Positions 8,394 to 17,426 are shown, counted from the stretch's first letter. The stretch is DNA of 64,000 bases from an uncultured Halomonas sp. (GCF_947500835.1 NZ_CANMTQ010000009.1:1-64000); one strand, 5' to 3'. Numbers and translations: made by a program. The notes: generated by a model not told the origin, from the sequence alone.

Positions 8394-9716
8394 ATGGCTG
8401 ACCCTACAACGCTTTCTGTAAGCGATCTCAACCGTCAGGCACGCCTGATGCTCGAGCGTGGTTTCGGTGACTGCTGGGTGGAAGGCGAAGTGTCAGGGTT
8501 GGCCAAGCCAGCCTCCGGGCATTGCTATTTCACCTTGAAGGACGATCGCGCCCAGGTGCGCTGCGCGCTGTTTCGCACTCGGACCAGGTTTGCAGCCCCC
8601 TTCGTCAATGGCGATCATATCCGTGTTCGCGGGCGGGTCTCGATCTTCGAGCCCAGAGGCGACTACCAGCTGATCGTCGAGGCGGTCCAGCCCGCCGGCC
8701 AGGGCGCATTGCTGGCGGCTTTCGAACGATTGAAGCATCAACTATCCGCGGAAGGCGTGTTCGTCAACGCCCGCCCCCTGCCCTACCCGCCCAGGCATCT
8801 GGCGCTGATTACCTCCGCCACCGGCGCGGCAGTGCGGGACGTGCTGGCGGTATTGGCGGCCCGCTGGCCGCTGATCGATGTCACTCTGCTGCCGGTGCCG
8901 GTGCAGGGCCGCGAGGCGGTTCCGGCAATCATTCGCGCCATCGCGCTTGCCAACCGGGCGGAGCGCTTCGATGCCCTGCTGATCACCCGGGGCGGTGGCA
9001 GTCTCGAGGACTTGTGGGCCTTCAATGACGAACACTTGGCCCGAGCGATCTTCCATTCGCGATTGCCGGTGATGTCCGCAGTGGGTCATGAGGTAGACGT
9101 GACCCTGGCGGACTTTGCCGCGGACGTTCGCGCCCCCACTCCTTCCGCCGCCGCTGAGCAGTTGGTGCCTGACCGGCGCGAACTGATGCGCCGATTAAGC
9201 GATGCCCGGCAACGACTGGTTCGTGTCGAACGCCTACGACTAGACAGGGAACTTCAGCGTCTGGATTATCTGCGGGCGCGGTTGCGCCATCCCGGCGAAC
9301 GCCTGACTCGCCAGCGCCAGCATCTTGATCAGCTTGAAGCGCGTCTGCAGCGCGCCATGCAGCAGCGCCTGGTTCAGGCACGACAACGCCAGGAAATGGC
9401 GATTCGCGGCCTCTCGCTTTTCGATCCTGCCCAGCAGATTGCCGAATCGCGACGCCGTCTAGAACAGGCGAGCAGGCGCTTGAATTCAGCCCTGCCCCGA
9501 CGTCTCGAGATGGAATGCACTCGGCTCAATGCCCTGATGCGGGAATTGAACGCGGTAAGCCCGCTTGCGGTATTGGGCCGAGGCTATGCGATTATCGAGA
9601 ACAGCGAAGGGAGCGTCGTCAAACGCGCCGAGGACACCCGACCGGGTGAACGCCTCAGCGCGCGACTGGCAAACGGCAGACTGGCAGTGGAGGTGAAACG
9701 CCGCTACAAGCGCTAG
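8394..9716 (+). CDS. xseA: Exodeoxyribonuclease VII large subunit
   Basis: 440-residue large subunit of exonuclease VII, which degrades single-stranded DNA from either end with XseB. The N-terminal OB fold contains CWVEGEVSGLAKPASGHCYFTLKD. The catalytic core includes ALITSATGAAVRDV, ITRGGGSLEDLWAFND and SAVGHEVDVTLADFAAD, followed by a long arginine-rich coiled coil and the C-terminal RGYAII segment. Start ATG 8394 (MADPTTLSVSDLNR) is chosen because family homology begins there; the frame is open to 8364. It is convergent with glrR, 18 bases away. xseB is not nearby. Confidence 0.96.
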   Translation: MADPTTLSVSDLNRQARLMLERGFGDCWVEGEVSGLAKPASGHCYFTLKDDRAQVRCALFRTRTRFAAPFVNGDHIRVRGRVSIFEPRGDYQLIVEAVQPAGQGALLAAFERLKHQLSAEGVFVNARPLPYPPRHLALITSATGAAVRDVLAVLAARWPLIDVTLLPVPVQGREAVPAIIRAIALANRAERFDALLITRGGGSLEDLWAFNDEHLARAIFHSRLPVMSAVGHEVDVTLADFAADVRAPTPSAAAEQLVPDRRELMRRLSDARQRLVRVERLRLDRELQRLDYLRARLRHPGERLTRQRQHLDQLEARLQRAMQQRLVQARQRQEMAIRGLSLFDPAQQIAESRRRLEQASRRLNSALPRRLEMECTRLNALMRELNAVSPLAVLGRGYAIIENSEGSVVKRAEDTRPGERLSARLANGRLAVEVKRRYKR

Positions 9717-9734
9717 ACACCCTTTTTAAGGTGG

Positions 9735-11099
9735 TTAGCTGACCTCTTCCTCGGCAGCGCCGGGCTTGAATACACCCGCCTCCAGATCGTGACGTCCCAG
9801 CAACTTGTAGAAGTCCGTGCGATTGCGCCCGGCAATGCGCGCGGCCTGGGTCACGTTGCCTTCGGTGATCTTCAACACCTTGATCAGATAGCTGCGCTCG
9901 AAGCTGGCCCGAGCATCGTTGAAAGACGGCAGTGCATTTTCTTCCGCCACCAGGGCCTGGGCGACCAGCGCCTCGGGAATGATCGGCGAGCTGGTCAGGG
10001 CCACGCACTGCTCCACCACGTTGACCAGCTGGCGCACGTTGCCCGGCCAGGCGCTGGAAGCCAGCAGGTTGAGCGCCTCGGAGGAGAAGCCTTTGACAAA
10101 GGGCTTGTGGCGCTCTGCGGCCTGGGTCACCAGATGCTTGGCCAAGAGCGGCACGTCCTCGGCACGATCCTTAAGCGGTGGCAGGCGTAGATTGACCACG
10201 TTCAGCCGGTAGTAAAGATCCTCGCGGAAGTCGCCTTCCGCCATGGCCCGATCGAGATCCCGATGGGTCGCGGAGATGACTCGCACATCCATCGGAATCG
10301 AGGTGGTCGACCCCAGCGGGCGTACCTGCCGATCCTGCAGCACCCGCAGTAGCTTGACCTGCAGCGGCAAGGGCATGTCGCCGATCTCATCGAGAAACAG
10401 CGTACCGCCGTCCGCGGCCTGGAAAAGCCCTTCGTGCTGGGTAATAGCGCCAGTGAACGCGCCTTTGGCGTGGCCGAACAACTCACTTTCCAGCAGCTGC
10501 TCCGGCAAGGCGCCGCAGTTGATGGCTACGAATGGCTTATCGGCCCGGGAGCTTGCCTGGTGAATGGCATTGGCGAAAAGTTCTTTACCGCTACCGCTGG
10601 GGCCTGTGACCAGCACGCTGACATCGGACCCGGCCACCATACGCGCCTGCTCCAGCACTCGCTCCATGTGGGGGCTGCGGGTAATGATGGCGGAACGCCA
10701 TTCGTTGTCCCCCTCGCCGGAAGTACCCTGGGTCTGACTCAGGGCGTCTTCGATGGCAGCGAACAGCTCGTCCCGATCAACGGGTTTGGTCAGAAAGCTG
10801 AATACGCCCTGGCGGGTAGCGCTGACTGCGTCCGGGATCGAGCCGTGGGCAGTAAGAATGATGACCGGTAGCCCCGGGGCTTCCTTTTGCAGCTGATGGA
10901 AAAGCGCCATGCCATCCATCTCGTCCATGCGCAGATCCGATAGCACCAGATCCGGGCGGGTCTTGCTCAAACTATCCAGCGCCTGACGTCCGCTTTCCGC
11001 CGTGGTCACGCGATAGCCACGACTCTCCAGACGCATTCCCAACAGCTTGAGCAGGCTGGCATCGTCATCCACCAGTAGAATGTGGGCGGCATGCTTCAC
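9735..11099 (-). CDS. glrR: Sigma-54-dependent response regulator GlrR (QseF)
   Basis: 454-residue NtrC-type regulator. Receiver domain residues 1-120 (phospho-acceptor in LVLSDLRMDEMDG). AAA+ domain with Walker A GPSGSGKE, sigma-54 contact GAFTGA and Walker B GGTLFLDEIGD. C-terminal Fis-type helix-turn-helix NVTQAARIAGRNRTDFYKLL. It is strikingly close to E. coli GlrR along its length. A GTG at 11099 with a strong Shine-Dalgarno (AGGAG, 8 bases upstream) matches the homologue start better than the upstream codon at 11126. Last gene of glrK-qseG-glrR. In E. coli it activates glmY through sigma-54. Confidence 0.95.
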   Translation of the reverse strand: MKHAAHILLVDDDASLLKLLGMRLESRGYRVTTAESGRQALDSLSKTRPDLVLSDLRMDEMDGMALFHQLQKEAPGLPVIILTAHGSIPDAVSATRQGVFSFLTKPVDRDELFAAIEDALSQTQGTSGEGDNEWRSAIITRSPHMERVLEQARMVAGSDVSVLVTGPSGSGKELFANAIHQASSRADKPFVAINCGALPEQLLESELFGHAKGAFTGAITQHEGLFQAADGGTLFLDEIGDMPLPLQVKLLRVLQDRQVRPLGSTTSIPMDVRVISATHRDLDRAMAEGDFREDLYYRLNVVNLRLPPLKDRAEDVPLLAKHLVTQAAERHKPFVKGFSSEALNLLASSAWPGNVRQLVNVVEQCVALTSSPIIPEALVAQALVAEENALPSFNDARASFERSYLIKVLKITEGNVTQAARIAGRNRTDFYKLLGRHDLEAGVFKPGAAEEEVS

Positions 11100-11158
11100 G
11101 TTTCGACTCCTTGAAAGCGCAACCACAGGCCCCTGGATAGTGACTGGCGCCGAAGGCG

Positions 11159-11692
11159 CTAAGGCGTCTGGTTGCGCGAATTGATACTTTCTTCGATTGC
11201 CGTCAGGGCATCGAGTTTTTTGGCGAGATCATCGCGCTCTTGGCTTACCTGGCGACGCGAGGCTTCGCTCCGGTAAAGATCCCCTAGCAATTTCCTGCGA
11301 GCCTCCAATCCGTTGAGCCATTGCCTGAGAAGAGGCTGCAGCTCGCTGGGCGCCGCAGATAGATCGGCCTCGAATAATTCCGCCGCGTCGTCCCACTTGC
11401 CTTGACTTGCCCAGGAGTAGACCACGGCGCGTGCCAAACGATCATTATGCGTATCGCCATCGACTTGTTCGAGTATGTTCTCGCGCCACTCCTTGTCTGC
11501 CCGCTGGGCGGCCAGACCAAAATCGACCCAGGCGCCGAGCATGCAGTCGCTTGTGTTCAAACTGGGTACATCGGACAAGCACTGGGTCGACTCAGCCGGG
11601 TCCGAATCGGCCCCGGCCATTTCAGGCAGCATATGGCACCCCGCCAAAAGCGAGGCCGCCAGCATGCTGGCCAGCAACGATAGCTTTTTCAT
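11159..11692 (-). CDS. qseG: QseG-like outer-membrane lipoprotein
   Basis: 177 residues with a lipoprotein signal (MKKLSLLASMLAASLLAGC, Cys19 lipidated). The remainder is soluble and helical, ending in a coiled-coil-like segment (RRQVSQERDDLAKKLDALTAI). Its position between glrK and glrR identifies it as the QseG/YfhG partner, which in E. coli binds the GlrK periplasmic domain and stimulates it. Sequence similarity alone would be weak, so the call leans on synteny. It starts 5 bases after the glrK stop codon. Confidence 0.8.
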   Translation of the reverse strand: MKKLSLLASMLAASLLAGCHMLPEMAGADSDPAESTQCLSDVPSLNTSDCMLGAWVDFGLAAQRADKEWRENILEQVDGDTHNDRLARAVVYSWASQGKWDDAAELFEADLSAAPSELQPLLRQWLNGLEARRKLLGDLYRSEASRRQVSQERDDLAKKLDALTAIEESINSRNQTP

Positions 11693-11696
11693 ACCT

Positions 11697-13193
11697 TCAA
11701 TTCCTTGCGTTCGTATCGATCGTCAGCATCGTCTGCTGCGTCAAATTATCGTTATCGAGGACATCTCCCCCATTCCAGGGCAGTGTCAGGCGGAAACATA
11801 CCGCCAGGGTGTCATCATCGACCAGTGTCAGTTGACCTTGTTGCGCTCGGGCGCAATCCGCAGCTACTGAAAGTCCGATACCCGAGCCCTTGATGGGCCC
11901 TTTTCTCCGTGCACGCCCCTGATAAAACGCTTCGAAAAGCTTATCCCGGTCGGCACTATCGATCGGTACGCCACTATTGGCAACGTCGATTGTCAACGTC
12001 GGACCATGTTGACTTGTGCGTATTTCCAACTGTCCGCCGTCCTCACCGTAGGCAATAGCGTTGGAAATCAGATTGTCGAGCACGCGCGCCGTACGATCCC
12101 GATCCGCCATCCATTCGATGGGCGTACGTGACGCATTGATCTGCATGCCCTTATTACTCAACGCCAACTGATGCTTGCCCAACACTTCCTGTATCAAACT
12201 CGCCACATTGAAGCATTCGTTGTCGGCGGTTTGATTGTGCTGCAATAAATTATAGTCGAGTAACTGCTCGATCAGTCGTTGTAGTTCAAGTCCGCTGCTA
12301 TCGATTAATTCGATGATCTCAAGTTGACGCGGAGTCAACTCCCCTACGATGCCATCGGAAAGCAGGCTGGTCCCTTCGCGCACACTGGCAAGTGGCGTCT
12401 TGAGCTCATGGGACATGTGGCGCAGAAACTGCTGTTTTTGTGCCTCCAGCTCGCTCAAACGCACCGACAGCCAGTCCAGACGCTCACCCAGATTGACCAA
12501 CTCCGCTGGCCCTTGGATCAGGTGTGATGAGGCAGGTTCCATACCGCTGCCCAAGGTCAGAATGCGACGCTCGATCTGGCGAATCGGGCGGATGATCAAC
12601 CAGGTGAACAACAACATCAGGGCAAGACTTGCCGAAACCAGTGCCGCGGTCTGCAACCACAGGCGTTGCTGTACCTCTTCAGCTTGGGCACTGATGCTTT
12701 CGATGCGGTTGTCGATCTGGAGATTGGTGGCTTCGCGTACGGCGCTGGTCTTTTCCCCGAAGCTGGTAAACCCCTCAAGGTTCTCGCTGACTTCTTCGGC
12801 GGTCATGGTGGTCAGCATTGCCAGGGATTCGATTTGATCGCTCAAGGCGGCGATTTCATCGTTGTCGGGTAACAGGCGCTGTTGAGCCTCGAGCAGCGCC
12901 GCATACTCTTCTACCTTGGAGGCGTAGATTTCCATCAGACCCGGTTGCTCGATGACGGCATACTGCCGAGCGCTACGCTCCATTTCCAAGGCTAGATTGG
13001 ACAGCGCTCGGGCGCGCCGGGTCTGTTCCACGGCCTGGCGTGCGCTGATATCCGCAAGGTAGGAAAGTTCCGAAAGCGCTTGGCCCGCCTGAAACATCAG
13101 AACGGCAATTGGCAGCATTACTACTAGGAAAGCCAATAGTACTAGCTGCAGTAATGATCGAGGACGCCAGCGGCGTGAGACCTGCGAGGTCAT
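11697..13193 (-). CDS. glrK: Sensor histidine kinase GlrK (QseE)
   Basis: 498-residue membrane kinase. TM1 is LLQLVLLAFLVVMLPIAVLMF; the periplasmic sensor helices include NLALEMERSARQYAVIEQPGL; TM2 is about residues 185-205. A HAMP linker follows, then the H-box MSHELKTPLASVREG, N-box NLISNAIAYG and the G-box region GSGIGLSVAADCA. It is closely related to E. coli GlrK. ATG 13193 (MTSQVSRRWRPRSLLQL) is chosen by alignment with the E. coli start; the frame is open to 13244 and a -10-like TATGAT lies near that upstream ATG. It phosphorylates GlrR. Confidence 0.93.
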   Translation of the reverse strand: MTSQVSRRWRPRSLLQLVLLAFLVVMLPIAVLMFQAGQALSELSYLADISARQAVEQTRRARALSNLALEMERSARQYAVIEQPGLMEIYASKVEEYAALLEAQQRLLPDNDEIAALSDQIESLAMLTTMTAEEVSENLEGFTSFGEKTSAVREATNLQIDNRIESISAQAEEVQQRLWLQTAALVSASLALMLLFTWLIIRPIRQIERRILTLGSGMEPASSHLIQGPAELVNLGERLDWLSVRLSELEAQKQQFLRHMSHELKTPLASVREGTSLLSDGIVGELTPRQLEIIELIDSSGLELQRLIEQLLDYNLLQHNQTADNECFNVASLIQEVLGKHQLALSNKGMQINASRTPIEWMADRDRTARVLDNLISNAIAYGEDGGQLEIRTSQHGPTLTIDVANSGVPIDSADRDKLFEAFYQGRARRKGPIKGSGIGLSVAADCARAQQGQLTLVDDDTLAVCFRLTLPWNGGDVLDNDNLTQQTMLTIDTNARN

Positions 13194-13305
13194 GGCAACA
13201 GTTCTATGCAGAAAGAGGATCGAAATCATGAGTCTTGTCCACATATCATACCAGAGTTGCCGCTAAGCAAAGTCGTAGACGTCTCAACCGCACAAAAAAA
13301 ACTGC

Positions 13306-13334
13306 AAAAAAAGAGGGCCGACAGAAGTCGGCCC
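13306..13334 (-). terminator. Rho-independent terminator upstream of glrK
   Basis: Minus strand: perfect 8-bp stem GGGCCGAC/GTCGGCCC with TTCT loop (13334-13315), then TCTTTTTTT. No protein gene ends here on this strand, so it points to a transcript arising in 13340-13930, see the ncRNA entry. It lies about 110 bases before the glrK start. Confidence 0.88.
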
Positions 13335-13695
13335 AAGGTACGCAGGGAACTGAAGGGTCAAGTGAGTACTCATTGAATGCCTACCTGTCTAGACATCTCC
13401 GAGAACTCGTTGGTCCCGAAGGACCCGAAGCCATGAAACCGCGTCAATGTCAGACAGGAACTGACGATTTCATGTTCAGCGGCGAACCGCTGTGCTCCGT
13501 TCTTCGATACGCCGCCTGAGCGTCGTATCCAAATTGATCCCCCTTCCGGGGGAATGGCGTCCGTGCCGGGCCTCCTTGCCCAATTGGTACATTTCCATGC
13601 CGTAGTGGCAGTACCATCTCATCGCAACCTGAGTCACACATCGCATTGAGCACAAAGAAACGATTCGAACCTGTTGAAGCTTTTCTCGATGCTCA
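13306..13695 (-). ncRNA. Candidate structured small RNA upstream of glrK
   Basis: The 746-base gap 13194-13939 holds no convincing gene. On the minus strand it contains consecutive short perfect hairpins: 13539-13552 (CCCCC-GGAA-GGGGG), 13506-13529 (GATACG/CGTATC with an inner CGC/GCG), 13477-13492 (CAGCGG-TTCG-CCGCTG), 13449-13465 (GTCAG/CTGAC), 13412-13425 (GGTCC-TTCG-GGACC) and the terminator at 13306-13334. Several loops are stable GNRA or UUCG tetraloops. A sigma-54-like promoter at 13706-13721 would start the RNA near 13695 (about 390 nt); a shorter form from about 13560 is possible. Position and strand match enterobacterial glmY, but I see no sequence similarity to GlmY or GlmZ. Extent and existence are inferred. 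Confidence 0.6.
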
Positions 13696-13705
13696 CTAAA
13701 TGTAT

Positions 13706-13721
13706 TGCGATAGGCATGCCA
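13706..13721 (-). promoter_or_regulatory. Sigma-54-like promoter of the RNA candidate
   Basis: Minus strand TGGCATGCCTATCGCA (13721-13706) against consensus TGGCAC-N5-TTGCA: invariant GG and GC are correctly spaced, with two mismatches. The predicted start is near 13695. The next same-strand protein genes encode GlrK and the sigma-54 activator GlrR. Confidence 0.55.
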
Positions 13722-13744
13722 CAAATAGTCGTTAGCTTTAAAAA

Positions 13745-13765
13745 ACAATGACTTGAAAGCATTGT
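13745..13765. promoter_or_regulatory. Inverted repeat upstream of the sigma-54-like promoter
   Basis: Perfect dyad ACAATG-N9-CATTGT, centred about 60 bases upstream of the predicted RNA start, a distance range usual for enhancer-type activator sites. It does not match the enterobacterial GlrR half-site TGTC/GACA exactly, so a GlrR role is only a possibility. Confidence 0.35.
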
Positions 13766-13939
13766 CGCTATGCCAATACGGGCCATCCTGGCTGCAATGA
13801 TAAAAAATGAACTCGAAAAAACATCGTTACGTCTCTAAACGGCAACGAGCAATCCCCTGCGTTATTTATAGCTATATAAAACAATGAGTTATCAAGTATC
13901 TGCCTGGCGACAACACGCCATGATTGCCGCGATCACGTT

Positions 13940-15253
13940 TCAAATCATGTGCTTGAGCAGAATCTTGGATTTGCGGGTGTGATTGTAGGCATCCCGTCGC
14001 GCCGCCGGCAGCGCCTCGATATCCGCGGGCCCAAAGCCATGCTCGATAAACCAGTGAGCGGTATGGGTGGTGAGGGCAAACAGTGCCTTGAGTTCCTGAC
14101 GCCGGGCGCGCCGCTCCACTTCGCCAAGAAGTAGTTCTGCACGAGCGCTACCACGATAATCGGTATGGACGGCAACGCAGGCAAGCTCTCCCATGTCAGA
14201 GTCGGAAAACAGATGCAGCGCGGCGCAGCCAATGATCATGCCATCGCGTTCGATGACCACATAGTCGCCAATTTCCTGCTCGAGCCGCTCTCGAGAACGT
14301 TCGATCAGGACGTCATGCTCCTGCAGCGGGCGTAGCAGTTCGAGTAGACCGGCAATGTCTCGCAGCCCGGCGGGTCGCAGCTGCTCATAATGGTGCTGGG
14401 TGATCATCGTGCCCATGCCGTCCCGGGTGAACAACTCCCCCAGCAAGGCATCGTGATTGTGCCAGGGCAGCAGATGGGTACGACCAACCCCATGTCGCGC
14501 CGCGCCGCAGGCAGCGCTCAAGTGTCGTGCAAGCTCGCTGCCGGGAGTCGCGGCGATACGAAGCGGTTCCGCTTCATCCGGAGAGAGCTGGCGCTGCAGC
14601 ATACCGTCGGCGTCATGAAGGCCGTCCGCATCCCCCAGCAGGATCAGCTTATCGGCCTTGAGGGCAATTGCCGCATGCTGAGCCACTTCGGAGGCATCGA
14701 GATCGAAAACCTCACCGGTACTGGAGAATCCCAAGGGTGGCAATACCACCAAGGCATCTTGTTCGAGCAGTGCCCTGATCGCACTTTTACGCACCCGACG
14801 TACTTCGCCACTATGATCGAAATCGATCCCGCGACGCACCCCCAAGGGTTTGGCCATGACGAGATTGCCGGAAACCGCGATGAGCTCGACGCCGTGAAGC
14901 GGCGTGTTGGGCAAGCCCAGTGAAAGCCGAGCCTCTAGCCACAGGCGCTGCTGTGCCGCGACTCGTTCGACGCAGGCCATGATCTGGTGATGGGCTATCC
15001 AACGCCCCTCGTGACGCTCAGGCACGATCCCTTCCTGCTCGAGGGCTCGGCTGACCTGCGGGCGAATACCATAAACAACGACCAGGCGTACCCCGAGGGT
15101 GTGCAGCAGGGCCAGATCCTGAATCAACTGTTCGCCGCGCTCATCGATCATGGCGTCGCCTTCGATCAAAATGACGAAGGTACGCCCGCGATGTGTATTG
15201 ATGTAGGGCGACGAATTACGAAACCATTCGATAAAGGGAAAACGTGAGTTCAA
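13940..15253 (-). CDS. argA: N-acetylglutamate synthase (amino-acid N-acetyltransferase)
   Basis: 437-residue first enzyme of arginine synthesis (glutamate + acetyl-CoA). An N-terminal amino-acid-kinase fold (HRGRTFVILIEGDAMID, VVVYGIRPQVSRAL) serves as the arginine-sensing part. A C-terminal GNAT domain (about residues 295-430) contains IIGCAALHLFSDSDMGELACVAVHTDYRGSA-type acetyl-CoA motifs. Length is close to E. coli ArgA (443). Monocistronic on the minus strand; no ARG box was recognised in the 58 bases upstream. Confidence 0.95.
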   Translation of the reverse strand: MNSRFPFIEWFRNSSPYINTHRGRTFVILIEGDAMIDERGEQLIQDLALLHTLGVRLVVVYGIRPQVSRALEQEGIVPERHEGRWIAHHQIMACVERVAAQQRLWLEARLSLGLPNTPLHGVELIAVSGNLVMAKPLGVRRGIDFDHSGEVRRVRKSAIRALLEQDALVVLPPLGFSSTGEVFDLDASEVAQHAAIALKADKLILLGDADGLHDADGMLQRQLSPDEAEPLRIAATPGSELARHLSAACGAARHGVGRTHLLPWHNHDALLGELFTRDGMGTMITQHHYEQLRPAGLRDIAGLLELLRPLQEHDVLIERSRERLEQEIGDYVVIERDGMIIGCAALHLFSDSDMGELACVAVHTDYRGSARAELLLGEVERRARRQELKALFALTTHTAHWFIEHGFGPADIEALPAARRDAYNHTRKSKILLKHMI

Positions 15254-15311
15254 GAACTGCTCCTCAGTAGAGGAAAACCCGGCAGAATTTGAGCGGCGGC
15301 TTTCCTCATGT

Positions 15312-16583
15312 CTAGGCTCCGAACATACCCTTGAACATGAAAAAGAACAGAATGGAAAGTAGCGCGCCGGCAGGTAGTGTAATCAACCAGGACAAGACGA
15401 TCGTACCCAGCACCCGTAGATTAAGTGCCGCCATGCCTCGTGCCAACCCAACCCCAAGCACCGCCCCTACCAGGGTATGCGTGGTGGAAACCGGCAAGCC
15501 CGTGCCCGAGGCCAGTACCACGGTAGTTGCCGCGGCCAATGTCGCGGCGAAACCACGGCTTGGCGTCAGTTCGGTGATGCGGGTGCCAACGGTCGCAATC
15601 ACGCGATGCCCATAGGTCACAAGACCGACAACGATACCGCCCCCCCCCAGCACCAGCACCCACCAGGGTAGGATCGCCGCCCCGCCGATTTCGCCATGGG
15701 TGCGTACCACGCTGATCACCGCCGCCAAGGGTCCAACCGCATTGGCAACATCATTGGACCCATGGGCGAAGGCCATGGCGCAGGCGGTGAACATCATCAA
15801 TACGCCGAAGATCCGCTCGACGCTGGAGAACTGGAAATCACCGTTCCTGGCGCCCTTGCTGCGGCTGATACGATTCTCCAGGCCTATGCCCAGCAACATG
15901 ATTATCAACCCGATTCCGATGGCGATCAGCAGGCTTTCGGTAAAGCTCAAATCAAGCCCCACATGAGAAAGTCCCTTGACCAGAGTCACCATGGACACGA
16001 TGAACCCCACCAGGAAGATATACGCCGGCACATAGCGCTTGGCCGCGGCGAAAGGGTCTCTGCTTTCGAAGATCAATAACTGCACCGACTTGAACAGCAC
16101 GAAGCCGAAGGTCCCGGCCAGCACTGGCGACACCACCCAGCTGGTGGCGATCTGTCCGACCTTGCCCCAACCGACGGCATCGACACCCAGCCCGGCCACG
16201 GCGAAGCCAACGATGGCGCCGACGATGGAATGAGTGGTGGAAACCGGCCAACCCCGAACCGAGGCGATCAACAGCCACAAACCCGCTGCCAGCAGCGAAG
16301 CCAGCATGCCGTAGACCAGCAGTTGTGGATCATCCTCAAGAAGCTCGGGGTTGATGATGCCTTTGCGAATGGTTTCGGTGACCTGCCCGCCTGCAAGCCA
16401 GGCACCGAGAAACTCGAAGATTACCGCAATCAGGATAGCCTGTTTGATGGTAATGGCTTTGGAACCAACGGATGTACCCATGGCATTGGCTACATCGTTG
16501 GCGCCAACACCCCAGGCCATGAAGAAGCCGAAGATACAGGCAAGAATGATGAATACGTCACCGTAATGCTCAATGATAGACAT
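15312..16583 (-). CDS. pit: Low-affinity inorganic phosphate transporter, PiT family
   Basis: 423-residue membrane protein with about ten hydrophobic segments and the two PiT signatures, GANDVANAMGTSVGSKA (about residue 27) and GSNDVANAVGPLAAV (about residue 275), plus the repeated VSTTHSIVGAIVGFA and VSTTHTLVGAVLGVG segments. These arise from the internal duplication typical of the family. It imports phosphate with H+ or Na+. It follows the PhoU-like gene at 16649-17326 by 65 bases, the usual pairing. Confidence 0.93.
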   Translation of the reverse strand: MSIIEHYGDVFIILACIFGFFMAWGVGANDVANAMGTSVGSKAITIKQAILIAVIFEFLGAWLAGGQVTETIRKGIINPELLEDDPQLLVYGMLASLLAAGLWLLIASVRGWPVSTTHSIVGAIVGFAVAGLGVDAVGWGKVGQIATSWVVSPVLAGTFGFVLFKSVQLLIFESRDPFAAAKRYVPAYIFLVGFIVSMVTLVKGLSHVGLDLSFTESLLIAIGIGLIIMLLGIGLENRISRSKGARNGDFQFSSVERIFGVLMMFTACAMAFAHGSNDVANAVGPLAAVISVVRTHGEIGGAAILPWWVLVLGGGGIVVGLVTYGHRVIATVGTRITELTPSRGFAATLAAATTVVLASGTGLPVSTTHTLVGAVLGVGLARGMAALNLRVLGTIVLSWLITLPAGALLSILFFFMFKGMFGA

Positions 16584-16648
16584 GGGCAGCCGTTTTTTTG
16601 AGGGTGGCGTTCATTGGCGAATCCGTGCTCCGAAATGGAGTACAGAAT

Positions 16649-17326
16649 TCAGCGAGCAGTGAGTATTTGCAGTCGGCTACCGACCCGCTCGGCGCGATCC
16701 GCAAGGTCTCCAATCCAGTCGATGATCTTGTAGAGAAACATCACCTCCACCGGCGGCAGGTCAGCCTCGATATCGAAAAGCTGGCGCCGAATGGCAATTT
16801 CCTGGGCGTCCGCCTGATGCTCGAGATCATGCAGATCCCGTATCAGATTTTCCATGAGATGTGCCACATTGCGACCGAAGCCGGACTCGAGCAACGATTC
16901 GAGTTCCTGCAGCGCCTTGCGTGCCTGATCCACCGCCGCAATGGCAATTTCAAGGTAGTTGCGCATCGGTGTCGCCAGGGGGCCAGGGATTTTCATGGAA
17001 CGCCCCAGCATGATGCCGGTAATGTCTCGAGCCCGGTTGGCGATCTTGTCCTGCACGCTGATCAGTTCCAGTAGATCCGAGCGCGATACCGGTAGAAACA
17101 GGGTGTTAGGCAGATTGAGACGCAGCTGAGTCTTCAGCTCATCCGCCTCATTCTCGAGTTCGGTCACCTTCTCGCGATGCTTGGCAGCCTCTTCCCAATT
17201 GCCTGCCAGCGCAGCATCGAAGAAAGGCAACAGCTGTTCGGCACACTCACTGGTCTTGACGATATGTGCCAATAATGGCTGAAAGGGCGAGCGCCCGAAC
17301 AGCGCTGAAAACGGATTGGACGTCAT
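16649..17326 (-). CDS. PhoU-like phosphate transport accessory protein (DUF47/TIGR00153)
   Basis: 225-residue all-helical protein of the DUF47 family, distant from PhoU, almost always encoded beside pit. Family features: N-terminal FSALFGRSPFQPLLAH, AKHREKVTELENEADELK and the segment ISVQDKIANRARDITGIML. It is thought to modulate Pit, but its biochemical role is not settled. ATG 17326 (MTSNPFSALFG) is chosen because the family begins there; the upstream promoter at 17363-17391 excludes the open frame up to 17401. Same strand and operon as pit. Confidence 0.88.
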   Translation of the reverse strand: MTSNPFSALFGRSPFQPLLAHIVKTSECAEQLLPFFDAALAGNWEEAAKHREKVTELENEADELKTQLRLNLPNTLFLPVSRSDLLELISVQDKIANRARDITGIMLGRSMKIPGPLATPMRNYLEIAIAAVDQARKALQELESLLESGFGRNVAHLMENLIRDLHDLEHQADAQEIAIRRQLFDIEADLPPVEVMFLYKIIDWIGDLADRAERVGSRLQILTAR

Positions 17327-17362
17327 CATATAAGACTGTCGTGGGTTGTGAATGGCGTCGAT

Positions 17363-17391
17363 AGTATAGTGATTGCGTCGAGCAACGTCAT
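17363..17391 (-). promoter_or_regulatory. Promoter of the DUF47-pit operon
   Basis: Minus strand: -35-like ATGACG (17391-17386), 17-base spacer, -10 TATACT (17368-17363). It lies in the short gap divergent from the CYTH gene and sets the DUF47 start downstream. Confidence 0.5.
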
Positions 17392-17426
17392 GAAATTTCA
17401 TTCAACATTGGCAACGGGATAGCGTG

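Noticed and set aside
13655..13672. tRNA-like T-loop (GGTTCGAATC on the minus strand)
   Set aside because: The flanking bases cannot form a T-stem, and no acceptor, D-arm or anticodon arm is present at the right distances.
13476..13748. 90-codon minus-strand reading frame upstream of glrK
   Set aside because: No recognisable domain, no convincing ribosome site, and it runs through perfect tetraloop hairpins better explained by a structured RNA.
13194..13939. Direct identification of the glrK-upstream RNA as GlmY
   Set aside because: Position and promoter type agree, but I see no sequence similarity to GlmY or GlmZ, so only a positional analogy is claimed.
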